Shown here one piece after another: positions 9,993 to 22,900 of a DNA stretch of 64,000 bases. Source of the stretch: Sphagnum magellanicum (Eukaryota; Streptophyta; Sphagnopsida; Sphagnales; Sphagnaceae); assembly GCA_021904315.1 (NCBI GenBank), contig CM038914.1, positions 19,269,065-19,333,064 on the forward strand, given 5' to 3'. Position numbers and translations under genes: made by a program. The notes beneath the pieces are model-generated. The model was not told the DNA's origin. It was given only the letters and a program-made list of their open reading frames with translations, and did not search any database. Positions within the stretch are counted from its first letter, which is position 1; every line of letters starts with the position of its first letter.

Positions 9993-11780
9993 TCATGATG
10001 TCTCTTTCTGTCCATACTGCTCTTCATATTCCTCTTGGGTTTGAAGAAGCTTGAATGTCTCTGGCAATGGTATCAGAGTACCATGACGTGTGCAACATTC
10101 ACATGCCATTGGACATACTTTCCCAGGCAGTAATTGTTGGGGCCACTTTCTCTCAATTTCCTCCATTGCATGATGGATTGCTTCTTTTGCTTCCTCTGTT
10201 GCGCTCTGATGTTCCATCACAGTTCCATATCCATAAATCAGTCACATATCCTACTGTTCTAGAACAGTGTCTTGTGGATGGTCTACATTTAGCATTGTAG
10301 CTAAAGTGGTCTTGAGGTGTTGACAAGTGGGTTATCAAGCCTGGTCTCTTTGGTAAAAGATCCAATGTCTTTACTGTATAGAGATGCACATAACAACTAC
10401 CAAAAGTTATTCATTGTTCATCAGATCATCTTTCTAGGTGATCAGCATCCAGTGGAAATTGTTCACTGGTACATCATGGGTGTTTGTTCATACCTTAGCT
10501 GCTTCAACAAGTGGACCCCAGCATTCAACACGGTTGTATTCCTCAACATTGGAGTGGAAGTAGACCCAGACAAGAGCATTGTCTAAATCTGTCATCATCA
10601 ATTGACAATCTCAGATGAGTACACAAACTTTTCTTTTTCCATGGTATTTCTCAAGTGCGCAGTTATTCTACTCACTAAAGCTGACTTTGTACTTTAGAAC
10701 TGGAAGTGTGAAACATCTTTACTCTTCAACTTGACATTCATGTGTGTGATTGAAGTTCACATAATATCTTGTTTTCATTGTGAATCTCATGACAATTAGC
10801 ATGCTGAATCAAAATCATTCTTTAGGTATTCACCAAAGAACATAGCATCCTTTTACTTGATTGTCCATACATGGCTATGCAGACTACCTGGGTATTCTTT
10901 GAGAAGAGCTTCATCACCATGCCTGAATGCTTCCAGTACCTGAAAGAAAATTGACACTAAGTTAGGAAGAAAAGGTTATACTAGTTCTAACTACATTGAC
11001 ACAAACAGACTGAGATCATGGTGAACAGCTACTGGACATTATATGTAATAACAGTAAAGGCCTTTGATTGAATTTGAGGCATCATACCACAGGAAGCTCT
11101 TTGCGGAAGATGTAAAACCGGAGTTTGGCAATGATGTTGTGCAGGAAGTTGCCTCCACTGATATGGCAGTGAACATGGAGGGACATTGTTCCTTTTACCC
11201 TCTTCCATTCTGCCAGAACTTCATCTCGCTGCAACTTGCTGTACCATCCCTTGAGCTGTAACATTCCCAGAATTTGCATTTAGATTCAATTGCAACATCT
11301 GGAAATCCACTATCATTTCATCTGACAAGTGGATTCTGCCACTGTAAAATAGACACTGTAATAGCTGTTAAAAAAGCAGATGATTTTTATGGAATCTGAG
11401 AGAGCAGGTATTCAGATATGCCATGCATCTTGAGTATGTTCCAACCTGTGCCTTGTTGATCTCTCGGGAAACAGCAAGTGTGATTTTGGATGTCACATCG
11501 CTGTGGGTCAGTGTGTAGATGCGAGGAAGGCGGTCAGGATGCTCCTTATCAGATCCAAGAAAAAGCACCCTAAGCTTTGAAGCTTCAAATATAGCAGGCC
11601 CAAACAGTCTTGCCGTCTGCAGAGGATCACAAGTGTTCCAACACATCAAGAAGCAAGAATATGAATCAAAACTGTCACCCTTTCAAGGACACGTTGTGAC
11701 AAACAGTAGGGCTATGGTGAGGTTCAAGGTGGGGACTGCCCGTAAGAGGACTGGCAAAAGTCCTAAAGGAATTTACAACC

Positions 11781-11830
<50 letters not shown>

Positions 11831-12238
11831 CTGGGGAACTTTTATGTTTGTGCAGGACTTGACTCAACATCGAGACAGTTCTGGTATGTGTCCTACAGCG
11901 TCTTGGCAAAACCTTAGGGAGAATTTGCTTACCACAACAGGGCATGATGATGATTTAGCCAAGAGACTTGAAACTGCAGACAAACTTGCGTTAGTGGAGA
12001 GTCTGTCCCTGCTTTCCTGATTCCAAAATTCAGACACGAGTAGTGTCTTAGAGGTTTGATTTGTGCGCACAGAAGCTTGATTGCAGAGTTCAGCCGCCTC
12101 TGCCCTGAGCTGAGAAGCCGAAGCTACCCAGGCTACAACAGGACGCGTGTTTCCCTCCGTGTATCTGAAAACGTGGGTCACATCCTTTCCGCTTCCTATC
12201 AGAGGTTGCGACAGGCTGCAAGAACTTGAAGATGCCAT
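9993..12238 (-). CDS. SGR: STAY-GREEN protein (magnesium dechelatase), six exons
   Basis: SGR removes Mg from chlorophyll a in the chloroplast, the committed step of chlorophyll breakdown, and recruits catabolic enzymes to LHCII. Minus-strand exons: 12238-11933, 11616-11446, 11255-11088, 10939-10888, 10582-10494 and 10205-9993. Junction phases fit (0,0,0,1,0) with GT/AG throughout, giving 332 aa. Exon 1 starts MASSSSCSLSQPL, a Ser-rich likely transit peptide, and ends SCPVV. Exon 2 has TARLFGPAIFEASKL and YTLTHSDVTSKITLA. Exon 3 has GWYSKLQRDEVLAEWKRVKG and MSLHVHCHISGG. Exons 4-5 give EAFRHGDEALLKEYP then NALVWVYFHSN and VECWGPL. Exon 6 has the C-x3-C-x-CC motif (Cys293, 297, 299, 300) that marks true SGR and is absent from SGR-like proteins. 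The last acceptor (catcag|AGC) has a poor pyrimidine tract and is the weakest junction. The protein is longer than the usual ~270 aa, mainly in the N- and C-terminal parts. No damage is seen. Confidence 0.93.
11783..11826. repeat. (CT)22 microsatellite in SGR intron 1
   Basis: An uninterrupted CT run on the plus strand, so GA on the sense strand of SGR, lies between exons 2 and 1 of the gene. The related tract at 12557-12588 lies upstream of the start codon. Confidence 0.95.
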
Positions 12239-13250
12239 GTAAGTTGTGGCCGTTCTCAAAGAAAACACGATTTGGAAATCTCGAGGGTTTTGTCCTCCCA
12301 AGGTGGCAGTTCTCCCCAAAAAGAGTGATCAATCAGCTAACCTCTTTCGTTATTTTCTCTTTGTTTCTTTCTCGGCCAATAATTACCCCTTAAAGAAAAG
12401 CTTCAACCTTTCCCTACAAATTCAAGCTGATGATCCAAAATCTCGTCCACCACTCAAAGAAAATTCCAGTTTCGTGTTTCTGCGGAGCTCAAACTTCATT
12501 GTCAAGTGAACTGATCAAGGGAATTATCTTCACCTGTCTACGGATCTTGGGTCTTGCTCTCTCTCTCTCTGTCTCTCTCTCTCTCTCTAATTCCTCGTTT
12601 TCTATCCCTGCTTTACTTGAAAGAAAACCCCGGTTTCTTGTGAAAGCGTTAAAAACAGGAAAATAGCTCCAAGAAAATTCACGATGAAGGAAGCAGCAGC
12701 AATAAGGAGTGATTATTTTTAGGGTGCTTGAAAAGTGGCGGTGGAAATGGTCTTAACGTGGGAGGGTGTGGGGGCGGCATACAAGAGACGGAAGATAAAG
12801 GATAGGCAGGAGTCTACGGAAGGTAGCAAGCAGTCTTGCGTGCCTGAGATACATAACGGATGTGGGACCGACACACATGTCTCTTGGCTAACTCTCCACT
12901 CTTCTTTTTCTCCGCCACGTTCTTCCGTTCACGCGCTCCCCCCTGATTCGTGCCTAATTCTCCGTTCAACTACCCAGTCAGTATACTGCAACTTCCTTCA
13001 CTTGTACTCATCAGCATCATCGTCATCATCAATCTCCACCCCACCTCCCCCTGCCTCCAGGTGTTAGCTTGCTTGTGCACACACGAAAGTGACCTAGGTG
13101 GTTTCGTAAGAGTGGGGAAGGGAGGGGGCTTTCTAACTATAACTAAAATTGATGCAATGACAAGTGTTTGTTTGTTTGCAAGTTTAGGGTTCAGGGTTAA
13201 GAAAATCTTATCTTTCTGAGTTCATTTGCCTTACAGTTATGGAATCTGGA
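12239..13250 (-). promoter_or_regulatory. SGR leader and promoter region
   Basis: This is the sequence upstream of the SGR start codon. It contains a CT/GA microsatellite (12557-12588, with one interruption), ACGT-core sites (an acgtggg in the stretch near 12755; ccacgtt near 12916) of the kind bound by bZIP and bHLH/NAC regulators of senescence, and a CT-rich stretch at 12880-13060. The frame stays open upstream of the chosen start to 12319, but MASSSS fits a transit peptide start better. The transcription start was not determined. Confidence 0.45.
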
Positions 13251-13277
13251 TGCCTGATGCTGTCCACAAGTACTTAC

Positions 13278-13348
13278 CTTATTGGTACCTTTAACACCCT
13301 GGAAGCCTTTGTCGTAGGCAAAGACTATTTGCTCGACTTCCTTCCTTC
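13278..13348 (-). other. Possible orphan exon (minus strand)
   Basis: On the minus strand an AG acceptor (ttgaacag) is followed by 71 bases that read KEVEQIVFAYDKGFQGVKG and TNK, then a strong donor (aataag|gtaagtac). The surrounding sequence gives no partner exon. The peptide is not recognised. It could be a chance arrangement, a gene relic or a small exon of an undetected gene. Confidence 0.25.
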
Positions 13349-14300
13349 CTGTTCAATGCATCCGTGCATGCCTTTTGTCTGACTTTTACTGTGCTGACAG
13401 AGTATGAAGTTTAGTTGTTCTTCGATCATTGATGCTAATGTTTGGTTGGTTGCATTTTGCACAACAACTGGGGGTGTCACTCTGTGACTGTGTGGATGTT
13501 CACATGGTCTTCATGATACATGTGTTCATGGGTGTATCCATGTAGATTGTCATTGAGCTTGATACAGTCCAATCACCCTTTGAGAAGACCACAAAATTGA
13601 CCCCCTCTAGACAGCCCAATGACCACAAGAGTTGGGTTAGACCTGCAGGCTGTTTCTCGTGCAGTTGGACATCTGGTGCACACATGATGAGCATGCTGCC
13701 ATGGCGATGAATCCCTGGCTGTTATTCTAGGTATGACTTTTTTACAACCTTTTCATCTAGTCATTGGTCGTTTGGAGTTTTGTTTTACCATCATGTCCAA
13801 TCTTTTGGTACGACCAACCAAACATTTTTTTCATTTAGCCTTTATAATCAACAAACGCACGTGGCGGCAGTGGAACTGACCACCTCTTCACTTGACCACC
13901 TCTTCATTTCCACCCCATGCACATTATCTGCACATTATCTGTACTCACCTGTTACTTAGCTGTTGATAGTTGATTAATTTTTTGTTGTATGTCTTCACTA
14001 GCAAAACTAGGGCTTTAGCATCTATTGGAACGGATTGAGACCACTTGTGTCCTTTCATTGTACCTCTCATTTTATTGTAATATTTTATTGCAAGAAAGTT
14101 CAGCACAATAACCAGTCTTTAGGGTTCTCTTCAGCTACTTTTCTCTGTTTTTTTCCTTAAGTGGGACAGGTGGTTGATATGTGGATTCCATTTTGGCGTC
14201 TTATTCAGACACTGTTCAAGGGTATTTTTTAAGTGGAGATGATGTCATATGCTGGTTCCACTTGTGAGGTGAAACAACCGCGGATCACCTAAAGGGACCC
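13349..14300. other. Spacer, nothing recognised
   Basis: No supported gene. The short ORF at 13500-13694 has no family features. Confidence 0.5.
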
Positions 14301-14780
14301 TTATGACCTAAAGGGATGACATGGCGCCTTACCAGGCTTGACACCCTTGTATCTTCTAGGTGGAATATGGTCCTACTGGGCTAATTGGATGCAATTACCT
14401 TTGCAACTACTTGAAGTGCTCAATTTAGTGCAGAGACCTACGGAGTGGTACCAAAACAGTTTGGCTAGGTTGCATGTGGACAAATTGGTGGTGGGGAATT
14501 GGTGATTGTGTCAAAGTCAGAGTTTTTTTCATCACTTTGAGTAAATTGTAACGGAAGAAATGTCAACGAGTTGTTTCTTGCTGTTTACGCACATGAGTGA
14601 TGCACATGAATTCTTGTTAATGCAACACGCTACATCAACAACGCGCTACATCAAGAGAAGACCATTCATTTCATGCTTGTTGTAAGCTGAATTGTTGGAA
14701 ACACAAGGGATTCACTTACATTTTTACAAAAATTTATATCAATTCAAAATAAGGCATCATGTCATCCCTTTAGGTCATAA
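14301..14780. mobile_element. MITE-like element with 23-bp terminal inverted repeats
   Basis: The 23 bases at 14301-14323 (starting ttatgacctaaagggatgac) recur as an exact reverse complement at 14758-14780 (ending ccctttaggtcataa), about 480 bp end to end. The interior has no coding capacity. Such a unit suits a non-autonomous DNA transposon. No convincing target-site duplication is visible (ccc versus ccg flanks), so the family cannot be named. Confidence 0.5.
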
Positions 14781-15009
14781 CCGTAAACCCTAAACGTCCC
14801 ACCCCCACCATTCATATGATGAGCATTAACAAAGAAATTTTCACACAGTTAATGGTCAGCTTCAAATTTAGTCAAAATTATGTGCAATTTTTATGGTATA
14901 TTGCATTTAAATGTCTCACGCAAAAAGGAAAATCAGACAAGAATTTTCTTTAATAAAAAATGTGCAATGTGCCTGATATGGGCTGAAATTGTGGCATGTT
15001 TGATGCACT

Positions 15010-15560
15010 TACAATGGCCACAGTGAACCAAGCACCCGCCAGTGCACCATCCACCGGATGCCCGTTATTATTCAAGTTGTGGATGTAACCTCAACTGAGT
15101 TAATATTTTGTTTCACCTTAGTAACCATTTCTGTAGGAAATAGGTCTCATATGTAGGTAGATAGGTAGGAAAATAAGGAACTACTAAGCAACTAGATGGT
15201 TTATACATAGGAAAAGGGCGTTTTTTATTTACTACCTACTAACAACCTGCTTGTGAGTTGTTAGTAGGTAGGTAGGAAAAAAACCCAACTGAGCGGACCA
15301 CCATGGTTAGCTAGGGAACTGGAACCCAACAGAAAACTGTTTCCTGACCACTTACCATTCATCCTTCATGGTGCACTAGTGGGGTGCTGGTTCACTGAGG
15401 CCACAGATTCCCTCTTGACACCAAAGGTCATTCCCGTCTCTGGGCAGATTCTTTTGTCTCTGGGCAGAATCTTATGTTTAGGGGTCAGCTCTTATGTTTC
15501 TGGGCAGGCTCTTACATTTTTTACCAGGGCAGGGCAATGAATAGCAGCCTTTTTGTTTAC
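15010..15560 (+). repeat. Dispersed repeat with gtaggtaggt motifs and a short internal tandem array
   Basis: Its left part (cagtgcaccatccaccgg, then gtaggtagataggtagg) is related to 23770-24080. Its middle part (aactggaacccaacagaaaa to ggtgcactagtggg) returns inverted at 38107-38190. Its right part (ccctcttgacacc... ggcaggctctta) is related to 49486-49560. Within it, 15442-15524 is a tandem array of four ~21-bp units of the type tttctgggcaggctcttatg. It is non-coding and of unknown class. Confidence 0.6.
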
Positions 15561-18500
15561 TGGCAAATTTTCACCAGAAAACAAAACTAAAATTTTGAAA
15601 AAAAAAAGTGGTTTTGGAGGTTAAAAATCTCAAGATTTCAAATATTTGGTTTTCATCGTGTAGCCAAAAATATATGAAAGGCTGATTTAAAGATTTGTGC
15701 TTTATTTCTGAGTTTATAGCCAGATTTGGCTAAATCTTCCTACAGGTGATCAGCAGCACTTTTTCTACATCTTTCTATGAATGAATGATGGCCACTTTGG
15801 ATCTCCAAGAAAAGCTCTGGAGAAACCACATCAAGTAATGGGAAGCATTTTTACTGATCTAGATAGATGGTGGGAACTCAACATTTTCCAAGCAATGGAT
15901 CTTAATATCTAGACACCATCCTTCTTCCCAAGCTTGCAAGGAAAATTATTGCATCACAAGTAGTATTGTCCCTCTTCCTCTTGACAAAGCATAGTTAATT
16001 TCTCAAGCAATTCAGCTACAAAAATGTATCTAAAAGAGATATTAAGTTATTCATTTTTGACTCAGAAACTAGAACCTCAGAACTGTTAAGAGAATTTCTT
16101 TGCAAAGGACAATAACCTCAAGCAACACTGGAGGATTGCCTCACTGAATTAACACATGAGGTTTTGCATGAAATTAGACCTGCAGGCTTGGAGCAAGCTT
16201 CCTTGTCGGATTGCACCTCAACTAAACCAGTCTTTCTAGATTTCACTATAAGTTGCTGTCTATTAGAATTTGATAAGAAGGGAGACAAAATGTTGTGGAG
16301 TGAAACTTGTCAAATGTGAACATGATGTGCACGGGACATTCTATAATGAATTATGTCTGATTTTTTCCAGAGTCTTTTTTCTTGTTCCACTAGCATGGGA
16401 GTCTGTATTATGACACAAGTTGCAAATTTCGCATATCCAAAGATCAATATTTGCAAAAAATGTGGAGAAGAACGTGATCATTTTTATAACAAACTTTCCT
16501 GTATGAATTGCTCTTCATTTTGCAGGTACATTAGAGAGAGTCGATATGCTATTTTTCAAAAATAGTGTGATGTGGAATGGTGACTGGGAAGTTTTTGCCG
16601 AGTGAGAACTTAGTGGGATTACTGTGCATATCATGGTAATTCAATATCTGTGGCTGCATGACTAGGGAAAGGCATGTGATTAGTGCGCTGCAACATATTA
16701 GAAACCAGGGTGAACATAACTTCTCAGGTTGTGGGTTTTTGAGAAAACAATTTGTTGTGGGAATGAGTGCTGGAGTTCACAATTTCTTTGTGGGGAATTA
16801 TGCTGAAAGACAAACTGTTGGTATTGGGAGTCCACATTATGATAATGCCATGATGAAGACCTGATAGCTCATGAGAGTAAATCTGGAGCGATCTGATCCA
16901 TCAACTGCCTATAAATTAAGGTTTATGCTCATACGTGTGTTTAGGAGTGTCATGGGCCTGCATAAGGCTATGCAGTAAAGCAGAAATAAACTCTTGTTGT
17001 GACTGAGTTTCTTGTTGATCCATTTTATGCTTACACATGCTTAAGGTTTTTGACGTCTAAGAGAACATAGGCGGTTGAGGAAATCAACTCCTCATCTGCT
17101 CCCTACTGTTTTGTTGACAATAGTTTGGTTTGGTCTGGAGCCTAGCTAGGTTGCCATATGAACATTTGCCTGCTCCAAGAGTCATAATCGATAGTTTACA
17201 TTTGCTTACCTTCCTACCATTCACATCCTTACAATAAACATGATAGACAGACTTGCTTCTATGGTGTGGAAGTGTGCATTGTGGCTGCAAGCCTGGTAAA
17301 ATTAGCCATGGAGGGTGCATTCCATGGCATAAATAGCAGGTTCACCAGGCTTCATGGACTTGCCAATATTGTCTCTGTTTTCCAATCAGGCATTTGGTCA
17401 GCAAATATTTTTGTACCATGGACTTCACTTTGAAATTTGAGCTTGTTGACACAGTCATAGTACATTGGTCTACAAATCCATTTGCTGCCAAGCCAAGATG
17501 GTGTCACGTCGGACTTCACCAAATAATCTTGCTCAAGCGGGTTTTCCCAGACAGTTGAATTGATCGAATACTGACTTAGCTTTGCCTTGTTTTCAGTTAC
17601 AATGGTTCTTCCCAATGGCATTGCACCAGATCAACAGAGAAGTCAAGTAATCGAAATAAGTAACACAGTGCAACTTAGTGCAATTGTTGGACAATTTGGG
17701 TGACAAAAGGACAATGGGTTCGTATGAAAGCAGAAAGCATTCACACACAGGTTTTATGAAAAGCATCCTTGCATGTTGTTGATGCGAAAATGCCACTCTT
17801 TCCTCAAAGTTAACATTTCATGCAATGGAATGCAGTACAGCACCAAAGAGGACACAGAAGTGCAACAATAATTTCTTTTCTTGAGAGGTAGGGAGGTTCT
17901 CATGATTGTTTAAGGTCAGGGTTGAATTCTTCCTCTTCCTTCAGCTGAACTCATATTAAGTTAAAGGATTGGAGGTTGCTTTCAAAACTAGTTCTCTTCA
18001 CATTCTTTCTTCACTTTGACTGATCTCACTGCCAGATTCTGATCACTCATGTCAATTCGGATCTGCCTTGTTCCCGCCCTCTTCCCCCCGAAATACAGAT
18101 GGTATGAAGATTTTGCATGGTGGAGGGGAAAAGCGTCTCAAGAAAGAAAAGATGACCTCCAGGTGTTCAACAAGACCTAGAAGCACAACATTAGAATAAG
18201 GCTAGCGCCGCAAGATGTTTACAAAGGAACAACAAACTTCATACACCAACAACTACTGATACAGTGATAACACAACTATCCCATCAGCCTACAATTAATT
18301 ACCAACGTGTAGAAGAATTCCTTGCAAATATTAAGGCATACAAGAAGTGGTTTTATACCAGTGTTCCAGTCTGATATATTTGCCTGCACCTGGTCTCAAT
18401 CAACATTGGTATCAATATTCATAGCAAGGACCCTACCTGAAGGCTCCTATGACCCTAAACCAGCCTGGTAGGGACATGAGATAACACCAGCTTTGTACCA

Positions 18501-18880
18501 GTTTTATAGCAATTTCAATACCAGGTATTTAGTATCTGCATGCTTCATACCAGCCAAAACTTAGTCTAGGATCCAAGACCAGGACCAGGCTGCTATGAAA
18601 GTTAGTGCCCAATACCAGGACCACGCCCGTATGTTGTTCAAAAGTTGATACCAGACCAAATCTCCTTGTTCCATAAGGCAATTGACTAACTTTTATGCAA
18701 ATGCAAGTTTCCAAAACTGCCAAGAGATGTAAAACCCATGGCAAGAGAAAAACACTCTAAACCTCTTAAACCCTAAACTCTAAAGAATATACTACATCCC
18801 CTATCATTCCCAGCCCTGATGTTTTCCTCTTGGTTGAAGATGGGATCTATGCAGCAAACCCAACATCCATCACAAGCAGC
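15561..18880. other. Spacer with only weak ORFs
   Basis: No gene is supported. The ORF at 16353-16565 contains CKKCGEERDHFYNKLSCMNC and a possible acceptor (ttttgcag) but matches nothing known to me. Those at 17084-17320 and 17352-17621 on the minus strand lack any family signature. Around 18360-18680 the words taccag and accaggacc recur without a regular period. The sequence may be old transposon or a non-coding transcript. Confidence 0.4.
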
Positions 18881-18881
18881 C

Positions 18882-19295
18882 TCAAATGCGTAGTGAATTG
18901 AAGGACATCTTTTGCAATCTCCAAGTCTGCCAGACTAGGATCAATGCAGGGAACTGGATTTGATGCACATATTGTTGGATATGGGATGAAAATCTTGCAA
19001 ATTTTCTTTTTTTGGTAGATAGTGCAGTTCTTGCTTTTCCTGCTTGTTTTCTGCTCCCCACTGGTCTGCCCCTTCCATCAAGAGGTGCTTTTGGTGGAGA
19101 ATGACTCAGACCATCACTCTGCAATAAACAGTTACTTCTTGTGGCAGCAGCAACTTTTACATGGTCTTCCTTAGTGTGTTGCAGACTTGGGGGAGGGGGT
19201 GGGGGCTCTACAAAGTTCAATAGACAAAGGCTGGAGGTCAAGCTGAAAATACTACCAGAAATGTCAATTGATGATGCCAAATATGTCTGGCCCAA
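18882..19295 (-). CDS. Possible coding exon with AT-hook-like motif
   Basis: A minus-strand frame of 137 codons contains a PPPPPP run, then SDGLSHSPPKAPLDGRGRPV and GSRKQAGKARTA. GRGRPVGSRKQ resembles an AT-hook (core RGRP flanked by basic residues), which binds AT-rich DNA. Possible acceptors precede it (ctttgtag at the proline run; tattgcag before SDGL). A sense-strand CT tract at 19959-19980 upstream resembles the leaders of the confirmed genes here. No partner exon is recognised, so a non-coding transcript or chance ORF remains likely. Confidence 0.25.
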   Translation of the reverse strand: MGQTYLASSIDISGSIFSLTSSLCLLNFVEPPPPPPSLQHTKEDHVKVAAATRSNCLLQSDGLSHSPPKAPLDGRGRPVGSRKQAGKARTALSTKKRKFARFSSHIQQYVHQIQFPALILVWQTWRLQKMSFNSLRI

Positions 19296-19958
19296 CTATG
19301 CGTATTGTCTGGAACTGATGACAGGGGCAAACCTAGTTATGGCTAGGTTGATGATTCTCTTCTGGGTTTCTGTTTGTTTGTGGGTGGTTTCCAAATCGAT
19401 CCCACAGCTGATTCCTTCATCTATGGAACACAACAATCAAGCTAATAAACCCCCCTGACAAATGATCACAGATGGGAAAGTGAGCAATGACTCAAGCTGC
19501 TAAAACATCCAATAATAAGGCTCAAAAAAAATTTGTGAACAACAACTGTCTCAACAACAACAAATTCCCGGCCTATATTGTGAATGCAAAGTACAAGACT
19601 GGACCACACCTACTACTAGCACGGAGTCAAGGCAAGCAACAAGTACGGTTCAAAAGCATCATCATGCTACTGCAAAACTGCAAACCCACTAGATCATGCA
19701 AAAAAACACCAGCAGAGAGAGAGAGCTAGAGAACAGAGATGAGGGTACACAAAGATGATCAGTTTGCTGCCTCTGCTTCTGCTGTGCCTTCTTTTTGCTC
19801 ACCACACAAATTCTATTTATTTATTTTTGGCTGTTGCTGCTGTGACCCAACAAACAGCAACAGTTCTTGTATGTTTGTTTCATTAGTTGTCTGGTAAGAC
19901 AATCAGATGGGTACTGAGTACTGAGTCTCCTTATCTTTTGGTCTTGGGTCAGGGAGAA

Positions 19959-19980
19959 AGAGAGAGAGAGAGAGAGAGAG
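19959..19980. repeat. (AG)n microsatellite
   Basis: A perfect AG run on the plus strand, meaning CT in the minus direction. It could mark the leader of a minus-strand transcript covering 18.9-19.9 kb. Confidence 0.9.
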
Positions 19981-22900
19981 ATCACTGAAGGATGATGCAG
20001 AGTTCATTTGGTCCCACATTTTGAGGAATGTTTCTTTTCAAAACTACCGTACTTACTGACAACCGATGTTTGGTATTAAATAATTCTCAATGACTCTAGT
20101 CAGAAAAAACCCACAAAAAAATTTGATGTGGTGATCTTGCCTGATTTTCCAACAATTGAAAATCTTACACCTACTACCCTGGTATACATGAAGGAATTCA
20201 ATGGCCAAACAGATCTTCTGGATATTTTATATATTGTGGGTTGGCCAATGAGACAAAAAGGAAATCATACTTGCTCTAAGGCTACTATTTCCAGGAAGCT
20301 AATAATACCTACATTACTCTGGTATAGGTACATTTTACACTCTGCCACTCCAGCCTTAAGGACATTCTTAAAGATTAGTTTTGGCCCATACTGTCATGCA
20401 TTTGGGAGGAGTTGTGGGCATCATTGTGTCAGTTTGAGCTTCATTATAGGTTCATTGCTTTCTTGAATGGAGATCATGATCTGGCTTTTGGGCTTCTGGA
20501 GGACCCAACAAAGTGAGGGTGCATTATGCCCAGACCCCTTGGTAAGCTCCAAATCCAGTGTTGGGTGGGTATACAAAAATACTCAGGGCAGGTTTTTAGG
20601 TGTCTATTATTTACTCTAGGTAGGAGTTTCTTGGTAGGCTTTTAGAAACTTCTATGGGAATCCAATGTTTTTAGATTTTAGGTTTAGGGAAATCCTCAAT
20701 AGACATTTCTAGTGAAAAAATTAGGAAAACTTTGTCTTCACATAGATAAAAGGGCTTCTAGTAAAAGTTTTCATTTGGACCCCACTTTTCTCCATTGTTC
20801 AAATGTTTTGAAGTTGTGGGGATTAATGATTTGTGTACAACCTACAACCCAAATGTGAAATCCTTTCACATAAAGGTTTCAAATTGGCCTTGCCTTGGAC
20901 CCAAAACCAATAGATATCATAAAGTCTATAACCATTGGCTCAAGGAATTAGCAATTTAAAAACTTAGACCTAGTCTCAAAACGGAGAGGTTTTAGTGAAA
21001 TCCTTGCCATAACTTGAATGTTTAACATTTTTGTGTTTCAAAGGCAACTATGTTTTCTCTTGCATTTGCAATAGACAATGTCTTAACACATGGACATGGC
21101 ACAATTTTACTTGCATTGCATGCATGCCTTCTTACCTTGTCATCATCATAGGTAGGTGAAAAGGCAGGTGAAAAACCTCTAGTGCGAAGTTCATTATTAT
21201 GAGGTATAATAAAATTGCAAAACCTCGTAATAGTGAACTTCACACCAAAGTGATTTGTTAAAGGGTTTGAACTTTGAACCATGGAGAATCAAGAAATCAT
21301 GAACAACATGGTTTTAAGGATGTGGATGACTAAACACATTTCCTTAACCTATGAGTTGCATATAATTCATGAGAATTAAGTTGTTTTATTATACTCATCA
21401 TGAAATCAATGGAAATAATGAAAAAAATAAAATTATTGAACCATTTTGAAACAATGAAAACAATGTTGCTAAACTTTTCATTAAGTTGCCATTGAAATGA
21501 TATAATAAAACATGTCATAATCAAAAAGTCAAGACCAATAATAGTGATATATACATGATATTTATGAAAAGCACATAAGACAAATGGGGATTTTAATACA
21601 TGAATTATTGATAGATCTTTGACATATTTCATGTCAAATAACACTAGAATCTATTTTTCAAGGAGGAGGTTGATATATTCATTAGCGATACACATGTAAA
21701 AAAATTGTAAAGGTATTTAAGAAAGTTAATTGAATTTTTTAGAAAAATTGTAGTGTAGAAGATGAACCAAGAAGATTCAAAAGTGACATTGATAAGTGGT
21801 GCATATAGCATGTCACATTGGTGTGGACAATGTGTATTTTATATAATAATAATCATAAATAACACAATAAAAAAAATTTCCTAACATTGTTGGCTTCATT
21901 ATCGCTTTGAAGTCAACCACTTGGCATGTGGTGATGAACATAAGACCTTCCCAAGGTGTGTCATTTGTTTCCTACCATTACATTGAAGGACCATTCCATT
22001 CCATTCTACATTGATCAATTGCATGGAACCCCAATATAAATTGCAACATTGCCCTCCATGTAGAATATACTAGGTCTAGTGTGTGGTGTTTAGATTTTGT
22101 AACAATTTTAGTTTCCATGGATATCCTTTAAGCATATTCAAATCTAACATGGCATGCACTTTGCTTATGTTTTCATTTGCACCTTTTCCTAAACATTGAT
22201 ATCTTTGCATTGAACATACCTTGGTTTAGACAAAATAATATTGTCTACACCATGCAATCTTCAAATGGAATAGAGTTTACCATGGTCATGACTTCATGTA
22301 CACCAACAAGGGTTGAACATATCTTTAAACAAGAAGTTGTCAACATGTGAAATATTATAATGGTCTAGATCCCATTAGCAATAATGTAATAAAATGTTTC
22401 ATGAAACATAAACAAAACATGTCATGAGACAAGGTTACATTTTTTATTAATAATAACTCTAATGCTTACCTAATTGTCAAAGTTTTCAATGAGAAATATG
22501 ATAATTATATATCATTACTTTTGAAATATTGCCAACTAGTTCAAACTCATTTCTAAATAACACCATGTTCATTATGCCAAGGTCGTATGGTGGTGTACAA
22601 TTGCAATAAAGTCATGCCATGGCCATGCACCATTAGTGTCATGCCCAAAATATGAAAACATTGCACATTAGAATCACTGTTGACATGGAAATTATACATG
22701 GATTTCATTAGTGCTTTTACTATTTAACTTTAATATGTTGTTTTCCTTCTAGAGTAGCTAGGCTCCTCTTAGAGCTTACTACATTTATCTCTTTGTTTGT
22801 TGGATTGTGTCTACCAAGTGGAAATCAAAATCACAAACTATTGTTTTGCAATAGTGTTTGTTTTCCTATACACTCATGCATTTACCAACCTTCAACCAAC

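Noticed and set aside
11519-11917. 132-codon plus-strand ORF across the CT tract
   Set aside because: Antisense shadow of SGR exon 2 and intron 1; the Ser-Leu run is translated microsatellite.
20128-20466. 112-codon plus-strand ORF
   Set aside because: No domain, no splice context and composition typical of the spacer.
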